DNA from: Arcobacteraceae bacterium
Lineage (GTDB): Bacteria > Campylobacterota > Campylobacteria > Campylobacterales > Arcobacteraceae
Assembly: GCA_028375605.1 (NCBI GenBank)
Contig: JAONGR010000007.1
Location: 1 to 55,933, forward strand
Length of the DNA stretch: 55,933 nucleotides
Direction: 5' to 3'
How positions within the stretch are numbered: position 1 is the stretch's first letter; each line of letters begins with the position of its first letter. This document shows, in pieces, positions 36,700-45,397 of the stretch. Under the pieces are notes generated by a model. The model was not told the origin of the DNA, searched no databases, and saw only the letters and a list, made by a program, of their open reading frames with translations. Made by a program: the position numbers and the translations under genes.

Positions 36700-36726
36700 T
36701 AATTAAATAAAAAAGAAGGAAAATAT

Positions 36727-37992
36727 ATGAGTAATTTTATAAAAAAAGATAATTTAGCTACAGCAGATGCAGAAGTATTTGGAATGATTGAAAATGAGTT
36801 AGAGAGACAAACTGATCATTTAGAGATGATAGCATCTGAAAATTTTACATCTCCAGCAGTTATGGAAGCTATGGGTTCAGTATTTACAAATAAATATGCA
36901 GAAGGTTATCCTTATAAAAGATATTATGGTGGATGTGAATTTGCTGATCAAGTTGAACAACTAGCGATTGATAGAGCGTGTGAAATTTTTGGATGTAATT
37001 ATGCAAATGTTCAACCTCATTCAGGTTCTCAGGCAAATGGTGCTGTATACGCAGCACTTATTAAAGCTGGAGATAAAATTTTAGGTATGGATTTATCTCA
37101 CGGAGGACATCTTACTCATGGTTCTAAACCATCATTTTCTGGTAAAAATTACTCAGCATTTTATTATGGAGTAGAGTTAGATGGAAGAATTAACTATGAT
37201 AGAGTAATGGATATAGCTAAAATTGTACAACCTAAAATAATTGTTTGTGGTGCTTCTGCATATGCTAGAGAAATAGACTTTGCAAAATTTAGAGAAATTG
37301 CTGATGCAGTTGGTGCTATTTTATTTGCAGATATTGCTCATATTGCTGGTTTAGTTGCTGCTGGTGAGCACATGTCTCCATTCCCTTATGCTGATGTAGT
37401 TACAACAACAACTCATAAAACACTAAGAGGACCAAGAGGTGGTATGATTATGTGTAATGATGAAGATATTGCTAAAAAAATAAATTCTGCTATATTCCCA
37501 GGTATCCAAGGTGGACCACTTGTACATGTAATTGCTGCTAAAGCTGTTGCATTTAAAGAAATTTTAGATCCAGCATGGAATGTATATGCGAAACAAGTAA
37601 AAGCAAATGCAAAAGTACTTGGAGATGTTCTTATGAAAAGAGGATATGATTTAGTGTCTGATGGTACAGATAATCACTTAGTATTAGTGTCATTTTTAAA
37701 TAAAGATTTTTCAGGGAAAGATGCTGATGCAGCGCTAGGTAATGCTGGGATTACTGTAAATAAAAATACAGTTCCTGGTGAAACTAGAAGTCCTTTTGTT
37801 ACTTCTGGTATTAGAATTGGTTCTCCAGCCTTGACTGCTAGAGGGATGGAAGAATCAGAATTTGAAATTATCGGAAATAAAATTGCTGATGTTTTAGATG
37901 ATATTAATAACACTGATTTACAAGCGACAGTTAAAAATGAGTTAGCACAATTAGCTCAAAAATTTGTAATTTATACAAAATCAACTTATTAA
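36727..37992 (+). CDS. glyA: Serine hydroxymethyltransferase
   Basis: A 421-aa PLP enzyme that interconverts serine and glycine with tetrahydrofolate, feeding one-carbon metabolism. Clear motifs are [21 protein letters not shown] (N-terminal substrate and PLP region), [20 protein letters not shown], and [16 protein letters not shown] with the PLP-binding lysine near residue 231. It is full length. It lies 27 nt after lysS and 28 nt before the SPOR gene, in the same arrangement as in Campylobacter. Confidence 0.97.
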   Translation: MSNFIKKDNLATADAEVFGMIENELERQTDHLEMIASENFTSPAVMEAMGSVFTNKYAEGYPYKRYYGGCEFADQVEQLAIDRACEIFGCNYANVQPHSGSQANGAVYAALIKAGDKILGMDLSHGGHLTHGSKPSFSGKNYSAFYYGVELDGRINYDRVMDIAKIVQPKIIVCGASAYAREIDFAKFREIADAVGAILFADIAHIAGLVAAGEHMSPFPYADVVTTTTHKTLRGPRGGMIMCNDEDIAKKINSAIFPGIQGGPLVHVIAAKAVAFKEILDPAWNVYAKQVKANAKVLGDVLMKRGYDLVSDGTDNHLVLVSFLNKDFSGKDADAALGNAGITVNKNTVPGETRSPFVTSGIRIGSPALTARGMEESEFEIIGNKIADVLDDINNTDLQATVKNELAQLAQKFVIYTKSTY

Positions 37993-38020
37993 TAATAGAT
38001 TTTAAATAGAGGAGAGAATC

Positions 38021-39040
38021 ATGAAAGTAGATGGAAAAGAGTTCCTTAGAAATGTTGGAATTGAACAAGATAAAGAACGATTAACTCAAGAACAACAAAA
38101 GCTGGAAGAACTAAAAAGAGCATCTGTACAACGAGAACAGAATTATACAGATATGGATGCCCAAGAAAATGAAAAAGAATCAGCTTTTGTAGACTTGTCT
38201 ATTGGAAGTGATTCTCCAAAAGAAAATTTAAATAATAACGTAGAAGATATAGTATTAAATAGTTCGACATCTGATGAGAATAAGAAAAAATATTTGATAT
38301 TAGGTATTGGACTTATTTTATTATTTATTATTACAATATTAGTTATTCGATTGATTTCTAATGGAGATACTGAGGATAAGTTAGAAGATATAAATAATGC
38401 AAAGACAGAAGTAGTTAAAGAAGATATCTTAAATAAAATTGACTCAAATGAAGAATATCAAAAAGTAATTGATAGAAAAATTGCATTAGAAGAGTCAAAT
38501 AAGATTGCACAACAGCAAAAAAAAGAGATGAATGAGATACTTATCCCTGAGCAAAAAATAGATAATGTTCCTTTAGTATTGAATACTCCAAAGACACAAG
38601 TAAAAGAGAAAAGAGATTTATTTGAATTAGATAAGACTGTTCAAAAAGTAATATATAAAAAAGATGTAGAACCGATTGTATCTCCAAAAATAGTTAAAAA
38701 AGTGGTAAAAGAAGAGCCTAAAAAAATAACAAAATCTACTATACCTAAAAGAACAATTGTGTTACCACCTGCAAAAGAAAAGAATTTTACAAAAAATGTA
38801 AATTCTTTGTCTGGATACTTTGTTCAAATTGGTGCATTTACTAAAGCGCCAAATAAAAATTTATTAAAAGATATTACTAAAAAAGGATATTCATATACTG
38901 TATATCAATTAGTTATTAAAGGTAAACTTTATAATAAGGTTTTAATTGGTTCTTATAAAACAAGATCAAATGCACTTGGTAAATTAAATAAAATAAAATC
39001 TGATTTTAATAATCCCAATGCTTATGTATTAAAGTTTTAA
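38021..39040 (+). CDS. SPOR-domain membrane protein
   Basis: A 339-aa bitopic inner-membrane protein. A cytoplasmic, acidic and Gln-rich N-terminus (1-90) precedes one membrane span (about 91-112), a long Lys/Glu-rich periplasmic linker and a C-terminal SPOR domain. The domain is about 262-339, GYFVQIGAFTKAPNKNLLKD...GKLYNKVLIGSYKTRSNA. SPOR domains bind denuded septal peptidoglycan, so a role in cell division or envelope remodelling is likely. Topology matches FtsN- or DamX-like proteins but the gene cannot be named. Strong GGAGAG precedes the ATG. It is in the fur-lysS-glyA operon. Confidence 0.85.
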   Translation: MKVDGKEFLRNVGIEQDKERLTQEQQKLEELKRASVQREQNYTDMDAQENEKESAFVDLSIGSDSPKENLNNNVEDIVLNSSTSDENKKKYLILGIGLILLFIITILVIRLISNGDTEDKLEDINNAKTEVVKEDILNKIDSNEEYQKVIDRKIALEESNKIAQQQKKEMNEILIPEQKIDNVPLVLNTPKTQVKEKRDLFELDKTVQKVIYKKDVEPIVSPKIVKKVVKEEPKKITKSTIPKRTIVLPPAKEKNFTKNVNSLSGYFVQIGAFTKAPNKNLLKDITKKGYSYTVYQLVIKGKLYNKVLIGSYKTRSNALGKLNKIKSDFNNPNAYVLKF

Positions 39041-39052
39041 GAAGAATAATAG

Positions 39053-40471
39053 ATGAATTTTTATAATAAAACGATATTTCTTGATCAGTTTACACCAGTT
39101 TCTATTTATCAAAAAGTAAAAAAAATTTTTGATAAAGAGATAACTTTTCTTTTTGAATCATCAGTTAATAATAGTACAGATGGAAATTTTTCTTATATAT
39201 TTATAGGTGCAAGAGAAAGAGTATGGCATAAAAATTCTAAAAGTTATTATAAAAATGAACTGGGAAATACTCAAGAAATAGATAAAAATCCATTTGTTTT
39301 TTTGAAAGAATATTATTCAAAACTTGATAAAAGTTTTTATAAAGAAAAAGGTGATGAATTAGGTATTGGATTAATCGATGGTTTTATTGGAAACATGGGT
39401 TATGATATGGTTGCTACTTTTGAACCAACTTTAGAAAAGGCTATGAATAATTTACCTGATGAGTTAGATATTGCTGATTGTGATTTGATTCGTCCTAAAA
39501 TTGTTTTGGTATATTCTCATAAAACATCACAATTAACTATGGTAACTTCTCTGGATGAATATTCATCAAGTTTAGAAAGAATTGAAAAGTCTCTAAATGA
39601 ACCATTTATTCATACTCCACTAGAAAAAGCAACTATTTTAGAAGAGGGTAGTTTTGCCCATACTAAAGAAGAGTTTTTTAAGATGATAGCAAAATCAAAA
39701 GAGATGATTCGTAGTGGTGATGTATTTCAGATACTTATGACAAATAGATATACAGCAAAAGCAAAAATAGATAATTTAAGTTTTTACAGATTACTACGTA
39801 GTAAAAATCCAAGTCCTTATTTATTTTTATTAGAATATGAAGATTTTTGTATCGCTGGTAGTAGTCCAGAAGTGATGGTAAGGCTTACTGACAATCGTAT
39901 TCTTCTACGCCCAATTGCTGGAACACGTAAAAGAGGAAAAACTATATCTAAAGATTTAGAGATGGAACATGAAATGTTAAATGACCCTAAAGAGGTTGCC
40001 GAACATGTTATGCTTATTGATTTAGGTCGTAATGATGTAGGAAGAGTAGCTAAAACAGGAACTGTAGAAGTAACGGATAAAATGAGAGTTGAGAGATATT
40101 CTCATGTAATGCATATGGTTTCTGATGTCGAGGCAAATTTAGATGAAAAATACGATATGTTTGATTTGTTTGCCGCTACATTTACAGCAGGAACTATGAC
40201 AGGTGCTCCCAAAATACGTGCTATGGAACTTATTGCTGATTTTGAGAATTTAAAAAGAAGTTTTTACAGTGGAAGTATTGCATATTTTGGTTTTGATGGA
40301 AATATGGATAGTGCAATAACTATTCGAACTACACTTATAAAAGATGATTTAGTAGTTTTTCAATCAGGTGCTGGAGTAGTAGCTGATTCTGTACCGGAGT
40401 TGGAGTTCTTAGAAGTTAATAATAAATTAGCTGCAAATATAAGTACTTTAGAAGATTTAAGTAAATTATAG
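39053..40471 (+). CDS. trpE: Anthranilate synthase component I
   Basis: A 472-aa chorismate-utilising enzyme. The C-terminal catalytic domain carries SPEVMVRL, RPIAGTRKRGK, DPKEVAEHVMLIDLGRNDVG and AGTMTGAPKIRAMEL. The N-terminal motif FLFESS (residues 32-37) matches the tryptophan-binding LLES motif of TrpE, so I favour TrpE over PabB. It makes anthranilate from chorismate with a glutaminase partner (TrpG), which is not encoded nearby. The gene is 12 nt after the SPOR gene and 25 nt before mqnD. Its separation from other trp genes is notable. Confidence 0.78.
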   Translation: MNFYNKTIFLDQFTPVSIYQKVKKIFDKEITFLFESSVNNSTDGNFSYIFIGARERVWHKNSKSYYKNELGNTQEIDKNPFVFLKEYYSKLDKSFYKEKGDELGIGLIDGFIGNMGYDMVATFEPTLEKAMNNLPDELDIADCDLIRPKIVLVYSHKTSQLTMVTSLDEYSSSLERIEKSLNEPFIHTPLEKATILEEGSFAHTKEEFFKMIAKSKEMIRSGDVFQILMTNRYTAKAKIDNLSFYRLLRSKNPSPYLFLLEYEDFCIAGSSPEVMVRLTDNRILLRPIAGTRKRGKTISKDLEMEHEMLNDPKEVAEHVMLIDLGRNDVGRVAKTGTVEVTDKMRVERYSHVMHMVSDVEANLDEKYDMFDLFAATFTAGTMTGAPKIRAMELIADFENLKRSFYSGSIAYFGFDGNMDSAITIRTTLIKDDLVVFQSGAGVVADSVPELEFLEVNNKLAANISTLEDLSKL

Positions 40472-40496
40472 TTAGTAAAAGAAGTAAGGAAATACA

Positions 40497-41360
40497 TTGA
40501 ATAAAATTTTAGTAGCACACTCTCCAGATGCAGATGATATCTTTATGTACTATGCAATTAAGTTTGGTTGGGTTACATTAAAAGATACAGAGTTTGATAA
40601 TCTTGCTTTAGATATAGAAACATTAAATCAAGCGACACTACGAGGTGAATATGATATTTGTGCAATTAGTTTTGCATTGTATCCTTTTGTAAAAAAAGAT
40701 TTTGCTTTATTAAAGACTGCTGTTAGTTTTGGTGATGGTTATGGTCCTAAAATTGTAAAACAAAAAGGCACTAAGCTAAAAAGAAATTTTAAAGTAGCTT
40801 TGAGTGGACAATATACCACAAATGCCTTACTTTTTAAAATAAAATACCCAAATGCAAGAATTACGTATATGAATTTTCTTGAAATTGAACAAGCGGTAAT
40901 TGATGGTGTTGTGGATGCCGGTGTTTTAATACACGAATCTATTTTAACTTATAATGATAAACTTGAAGTTGAAATTGAATTATGGGATATTTGGCAAGAA
41001 CTTGCGGGTAAAGATTTACCATTGCCATTAGGTGGTATGTGTTTACGAAGAAGCATACCTTTAAACAAAGCTATTGATTATGAAAATACACTTATAAAAG
41101 CTGTTAAAGTAGCAACCGATAATAAACTATTATTATCTGATATGTTACTAGAACGTGACCTTATACGAGTTGATCATGATACTTTACAAACATATCTTGG
41201 TCTTTATGCAAATGATGATTCTATAGAATTAAGTGAACTTCAATATAAAGCATTAGATAAGCTTTATAGTTTAGGTTATGAACATGGATTTTATGATGAA
41301 CTAATAAAATCACAAAACTATCTTATTCCTAGTGAGTATGAAGAATTGAGAAATTCTTAA
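40497..41360 (+). CDS. mqnD: 1,4-dihydroxy-6-naphthoate synthase (MqnD)
   Basis: A 287-aa periplasmic-binding-protein-fold enzyme of the MqnA/MqnD family. The N-terminal AHSPDADDIFMYYAI (SPDxDD motif, residues 7-21) and DICAISFALYPFV are typical of MqnD, which converts cyclic dehypoxanthine futalosine to dihydroxy-naphthoate. This pathway makes menaquinone in Campylobacterota, which lack the classical Men route. The TTG start at 40497 follows AAGGAAA with a 5-nt spacer. It ends the operon; no strong terminator is seen in the next 94 bp. Confidence 0.88.
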   Translation: MNKILVAHSPDADDIFMYYAIKFGWVTLKDTEFDNLALDIETLNQATLRGEYDICAISFALYPFVKKDFALLKTAVSFGDGYGPKIVKQKGTKLKRNFKVALSGQYTTNALLFKIKYPNARITYMNFLEIEQAVIDGVVDAGVLIHESILTYNDKLEVEIELWDIWQELAGKDLPLPLGGMCLRRSIPLNKAIDYENTLIKAVKVATDNKLLLSDMLLERDLIRVDHDTLQTYLGLYANDDSIELSELQYKALDKLYSLGYEHGFYDELIKSQNYLIPSEYEELRNS

Positions 41361-41454
41361 TACTCTATTCTTTTACTCTACTTTTTTATTCTCTTTAAAC
41401 TCAAATACTATATACTATCACAACAATATTAGTCAACAATAAAAAGGAGAAAGT

Positions 41455-42474
41455 ATGCAAAAAAATAGTTTAAAAATATTTAATTTTCTATTTATAATAT
41501 CATTATTATGTACAACTTTAGACGCATCACAAGGTAAATTTACAGGTGGTTCTGCTCATGATATGCCTGAGTGGTTTAAAGAGAGTTTTATGGATATGAG
41601 CGAAGATGTAGAAGAAGCAAAAGAGGAAAATAAGCATGTTATGTTATTTATGACATTAAAATTTTGTCCATACTGTACCAAAATGTTAAATAGTAATTTT
41701 GTAGAAGGTTCAAAACTACAGCCATATATAGAAGAAAATTTTGATGTAATCGGTATTGATATAAAAGGAAGTAAAGAGATTGCAGTAAATGAAGATTTAA
41801 CATTAACAGAAAAGGAATATTCAAAACATTTAAATGTACAGTATACACCTACAATACTTTTTTTTAATCAAGCAAATGAAGTTGTAGTAAGAATAAATGG
41901 ATATAGGTCTAGTGAAAATTTTAAATATATTTTAGATTTCGTAAAAAATAAAGAGTATCAAAATATGGAATTGACACAGTATATTGAAAAAGTAAAAAAT
42001 AAGACATTTTATACACTTAAAAAAAATAAAATGTTTAAAAGTATAAATGATTTGTCAAAAATAGATGGACCATTAGCAGTTATATTTGAAGATGGTAGTT
42101 GTACTCAGTGTGACTATCTACATAATAATACATTAAAAAATAAAGATGTATTGGATGAGATGAAAAGATTTACTGTAGTAAGACTTGATGCTAGTTCAGA
42201 AAATAAAATAATCACTCCAACTGGAGAAATGACAACATCCAAAAAATGGGCAGAAAATTTAGTTTTAGACTATAGACCTGGAATATTATTATTTAATAAT
42301 AAAAAAGAACAAGCTAGAATAGACGCACTTTTATATAGTTTTCACTTTAAAGAACTATTTAGATTTGTTAGTAAAAAAGAGTATAAAACATATAAGTCCT
42401 TTTTAGACTATTTAAGAGTTAGACAACAAGAACTTTTATCAATTGGAATAAATATAGATATATCGGATAAGTAA
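41455..42474 (+). CDS. Secreted protein with two thioredoxin-like domains
   Basis: A 339-aa protein with a signal peptide (about residues 1-24) followed by two thioredoxin folds. The first (about 45-170) has Cys71-Pro-Tyr-Cys74 and the cis-Pro motif YTPTILFF. The second (about 195-330) has Cys216-Thr-Gln-Cys219 and the equivalent YRPGILLF, where Pro is retained. Both resemble SoxW/DsbC-like periplasmic thioredoxins. It probably reduces or isomerises disulfides, or keeps cytochrome or sulfur-enzyme cysteines reduced. The tandem arrangement suggests relay between the two CxxC sites (inference). It is monocistronic, with AAAGGAG before the ATG. Confidence 0.75.
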   Translation: MQKNSLKIFNFLFIISLLCTTLDASQGKFTGGSAHDMPEWFKESFMDMSEDVEEAKEENKHVMLFMTLKFCPYCTKMLNSNFVEGSKLQPYIEENFDVIGIDIKGSKEIAVNEDLTLTEKEYSKHLNVQYTPTILFFNQANEVVVRINGYRSSENFKYILDFVKNKEYQNMELTQYIEKVKNKTFYTLKKNKMFKSINDLSKIDGPLAVIFEDGSCTQCDYLHNNTLKNKDVLDEMKRFTVVRLDASSENKIITPTGEMTTSKKWAENLVLDYRPGILLFNNKKEQARIDALLYSFHFKELFRFVSKKEYKTYKSFLDYLRVRQQELLSIGINIDISDK

Positions 42475-42512
42475 ATAGAATATATTTTCATCTTTAATTC
42501 ATTTTGGTGTAA

Positions 42513-42518
42513 TATAAT
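42513..42518 (+). promoter_or_regulatory. -10 box candidate for murB
   Basis: TATAAT in GTAATATAATTT, 31 nt before the murB ATG. A second TATAAT with an upstream TGA lies at 42539-42544, only 5 nt before the ATG. Confidence 0.35.
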
Positions 42519-42549
42519 TTTTATTATTAAAATGATGATATAATCACTA

Positions 42550-43320
42550 ATGAAGAAAAGAATAGATTTTAAAAAATACACATCAATTCATATTGGTGGT
42601 GAATACGAAGTAAAGATAATAGATGAAATTGGAGAATATTCTAATTATAAGATTCTAGGAAGAGGAAATAACTCTTTAATCTCTAACACACCTTCCCCTT
42701 TAGCAATTTTAGGGGATACTTTCAATTATATTGAAGAGAAAGATGGTTTACTTATTGTGGGTGCCGCTACAACAAGTGGAAAACTGTTAACTTATTGTAG
42801 GAAGAATGATATAGCACATTTTGAATTACTAGCTAAATTACCTGGTAATATGGGTGGTCTCATTAAAATGAATGCAGGATTAAAGCAATGGGAAATTTTT
42901 AATTATTTGTATTCTATTAAAACGCAAGATGGAGAGTTTTTAAAAAAAGATATTCCTCACTCATACAGACACACAGAAATTAATGGTATAGTTTTTGAAA
43001 TGACATTTGAAATAGAAAAAGGCTATGATAAAGATCAGCAAAAACTTTTTAACCAAATGAGAGATAATCAACCCAATATGCCAAGTGCAGGAAGTTGTTT
43101 TAAAAATCCAAAAGAATTTAGCGCTGGGTATTTAATAGAAAATGTTGGTTTAAAAGGATATCAAGTTGGAAATATGTCTTTTAGTGAAGAGCATGCCAAC
43201 TTTCTAATAAACTTAGGAGATGGGACATTTGATGAAGCAATGAGTCTAATAAACCTTGCAAAACAAAAAGTATATGAAAAGTTTAATATAGAATTAGAAT
43301 TAGAAATAGAAATTATATAG
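42550..43320 (+). CDS. murB: UDP-N-acetylenolpyruvoylglucosamine reductase
   Basis: A 256-aa FAD enzyme that reduces enolpyruvyl-UDP-GlcNAc to UDP-MurNAc in peptidoglycan synthesis. It is the short MurB form common in Campylobacterota. FAD-binding segments YKILGRGNNSLIS and ELLAKLPGNMGGLIKMNAG are present, and the catalytic end has PSAGSCFKNPKE. The conserved start KKRIDFKKYTSIHIGG supports the ATG at 42550. No Shine-Dalgarno is visible, and an extended -10 sits directly upstream. The two-component genes follow after 10 nt, so the three probably share a transcript. Confidence 0.93.
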   Translation: MKKRIDFKKYTSIHIGGEYEVKIIDEIGEYSNYKILGRGNNSLISNTPSPLAILGDTFNYIEEKDGLLIVGAATTSGKLLTYCRKNDIAHFELLAKLPGNMGGLIKMNAGLKQWEIFNYLYSIKTQDGEFLKKDIPHSYRHTEINGIVFEMTFEIEKGYDKDQQKLFNQMRDNQPNMPSAGSCFKNPKEFSAGYLIENVGLKGYQVGNMSFSEEHANFLINLGDGTFDEAMSLINLAKQKVYEKFNIELELEIEII

Positions 43321-43330
43321 GAATATTACA

Positions 43331-43987
43331 ATGAAAATGTTAATTGTTGAAGATGATGAAAATATATTATCCGTATTAAAACGTGGATTTGAAGAGGAAA
43401 ATTATATTATTGATACAAGTTTAGATGGTGATGAGGGTGATTATTTAGCATTAACAAATAGTTATGATGTAATACTTCTAGACTGGATGTTACCAAATAA
43501 AACAGGAATTGAAATTCTAAAAAATATACGAGATAATGGGATAAAAACTCCAATCATTATGCTTACCGCAAAAGGAAATATTGATGATAAAGTAGAAGGT
43601 CTTACTCAAGGTGCGGATGATTATGTAGGGAAACCTTTTAGTTTTAAAGAGTTATTGGCTAGAGTAAATGCGCTTTATCGCAGATCTCTATCTAGTTCGA
43701 CAAATAAATTTAAACTGCATGATGTAGAAATTGATATTGATTTAAAAATTGTTAAGAAAAATGAACAAGAGTTAATTCTTACCCAAAAAGAGTTTGAACT
43801 ATTGCTTTTTTTAATCAAACATAAAAATCAATTAGTCTCTAATTCAATTATTGAAGATCAATTGTGGAGTAATGAAGAGTATATTAATAGTAATGTAATT
43901 CAAGTTACAGTTTATAATCTTCGTAAAAAACTAGGTAAAGAATTTATAAAAAGTGCTAGAGGGTTAGGATATAAGATTGCTATTTAG
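43331..43987 (+). CDS. OmpR-family response regulator
   Basis: A 218-aa response regulator. The receiver has the acidic pair Glu7-Asp8-Asp9, phosphoacceptor Asp51 (ILLDWMLP), switch Thr79 and Lys101 (VGKPF), so it is canonical, unlike the regulator at 4611. The C-terminal winged helix (about 125-218) contains LTQKEFELLLFLIKHKNQLV and the VTVYNLRKKLGKEF recognition segment. It pairs with the sensor kinase encoded next (11-nt overlap). The receiver and CusR/CopR-like layout fit a metal or envelope stress regulator. A link to the direct repeats at 14517 and 20268 is possible but unproven. Confidence 0.92.
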   Translation: MKMLIVEDDENILSVLKRGFEEENYIIDTSLDGDEGDYLALTNSYDVILLDWMLPNKTGIEILKNIRDNGIKTPIIMLTAKGNIDDKVEGLTQGADDYVGKPFSFKELLARVNALYRRSLSSSTNKFKLHDVEIDIDLKIVKKNEQELILTQKEFELLLFLIKHKNQLVSNSIIEDQLWSNEEYINSNVIQVTVYNLRKKLGKEFIKSARGLGYKIAI

Positions 43988-45320
43988 ATTTAGGAGTATC
44001 AAAACAAAAATACTATTTTATTTTGGAGGAATCACAATATTGATTTTGGTTTTATTTAACTCTGCTCTTTATTATATTTTAGAGCAAAATACAAAGTTAA
44101 GTATTCAGAATAATTTATACCATAAAGCTGTTTCTATTAATAATAAAATTTTATTAAATAATAATGAAAAAAATTTTTTTAAAAATGATGAAGTTGAGTC
44201 TTTTGATATGGCGATCGTTAAAGAGGGCAAAATTATTCATAAAAAAGGTAAGACGCAATTTCGGTCACTTGTAAGATTTATTGATGATAAAAAATCATTT
44301 TTTATTTTTTCTAAAAATAAGAATTTAGATGGTTTATATATACTTAGAATAACTAAGCCATTTAAAGGAGCGATACTTTTTTATGAAAAAGATTTAAACA
44401 GTAAAATTGCTATTAAATTAAAAGAGATAAAAGATATTTTATTTATTTTAGAACCAATACTTTTTTTATTACTTATGTTTATGGTAAGTAAAGTAACCGA
44501 TAAAATTTTGCAATCTATTAATAAGATAACCACTACCGCAAATCAAATATATGTAACAGACTTTTCGACTGAAATACCCCCTCCTAAATATGATGATGAG
44601 ATAAAAGATTTAGTTGATTCTTTTAATTTAATGATAAAGAGGTTAAAGAATGGGGTTCAACTACTGGAACAGTTTAATAGCGATGTATCTCATGAATTAA
44701 AGACCCCGCTGACTGTAATAAAAGGAGAAATAGAACTCGCACTCAATAAAAAACGAGATGTTGCTTATTATGAAAAAACACTAAAAGTTGTCTCCTCTGA
44801 ATCTGATCAAATACAGTCAATAGTAGATAATTTACTACTTTTAACAAAATATAATCAAGATAATATTAAAAATACTTTTCGTGAAGTGAATATTGATTCT
44901 TTACTTTTAACTGTAGTTGAGAAGTTTAATTCACAATTAAAAGCTAGATGTATTACATTAAATATTAAAGAATTTGAGTCTATTAGCATGTCTGCTAACA
45001 CGATATTAATCACTTCTGTTTTTTCAAATTTGATTGATAATGCAATTAAATATTCTTTAAATAACACAAATATAAATATATATTTATGTAAAAAAGAAAA
45101 AATTCATTTTATAATAGAAGATGAAGGAATAGGTATTGCAAAAGAAGATCTTAAAAAAGTTCAAGATAGATTTTATCGAGTTGATGAATCAAGAAACAAA
45201 AAAATTAAAGGATTTGGTTTGGGATTAAGTATAGTAAAAAATAGTATTTCCTTACACCAAGGTAGTATGGAAATTACATCTAAAGAAAATGTTGGGACCA
45301 GGATTGAGGTAATGTTATAA
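43977..45320 (+). CDS. Sensor histidine kinase (EnvZ/CusS-like topology)
   Basis: A 447-aa kinase with a TTG start preceded by TTAGGAT. TM1 is at about residues 11-33, a periplasmic sensor of about 120 aa follows, and TM2 is at about 152-170. A HAMP domain precedes the HisKA block SDVSHELKTPLTVIKGE, with His239 phosphorylated. The HATPase_c domain has the N box LIDNAIKYSLNN, G1 DEGIGI, the F box FYRVDESRNK, and G2 GFGLGLSIVKN. It overlaps the regulator gene by 11 nt. The sensor has no metal-binding His or Met cluster that I can see, so the signal is undefined. A short perfect palindrome follows the stop. Confidence 0.92.
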   Translation: MLFRFRSIKTKILFYFGGITILILVLFNSALYYILEQNTKLSIQNNLYHKAVSINNKILLNNNEKNFFKNDEVESFDMAIVKEGKIIHKKGKTQFRSLVRFIDDKKSFFIFSKNKNLDGLYILRITKPFKGAILFYEKDLNSKIAIKLKEIKDILFILEPILFLLLMFMVSKVTDKILQSINKITTTANQIYVTDFSTEIPPPKYDDEIKDLVDSFNLMIKRLKNGVQLLEQFNSDVSHELKTPLTVIKGEIELALNKKRDVAYYEKTLKVVSSESDQIQSIVDNLLLLTKYNQDNIKNTFREVNIDSLLLTVVEKFNSQLKARCITLNIKEFESISMSANTILITSVFSNLIDNAIKYSLNNTNINIYLCKKEKIHFIIEDEGIGIAKEDLKKVQDRFYRVDESRNKKIKGFGLGLSIVKNSISLHQGSMEITSKENVGTRIEVML

Positions 45321-45321
45321 T

Positions 45322-45336
45322 ATTGCATAATGCAAT
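45322..45336. repeat. Short palindrome ATTGCATAATGCAAT
   Basis: A perfect 15-nt palindrome 2 nt after the kinase stop. Its 13-nt core TTGCATAATGCAA recurs at 51444-51456 in the argH-recA gap. It may be a weak terminator or a protein site. Confidence 0.4.
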
Positions 45337-45397
45337 TAAAATAATATATTAGATTTTTTTATTGTAGTATCTTTTTATAACTATAAAAGGATTTATT

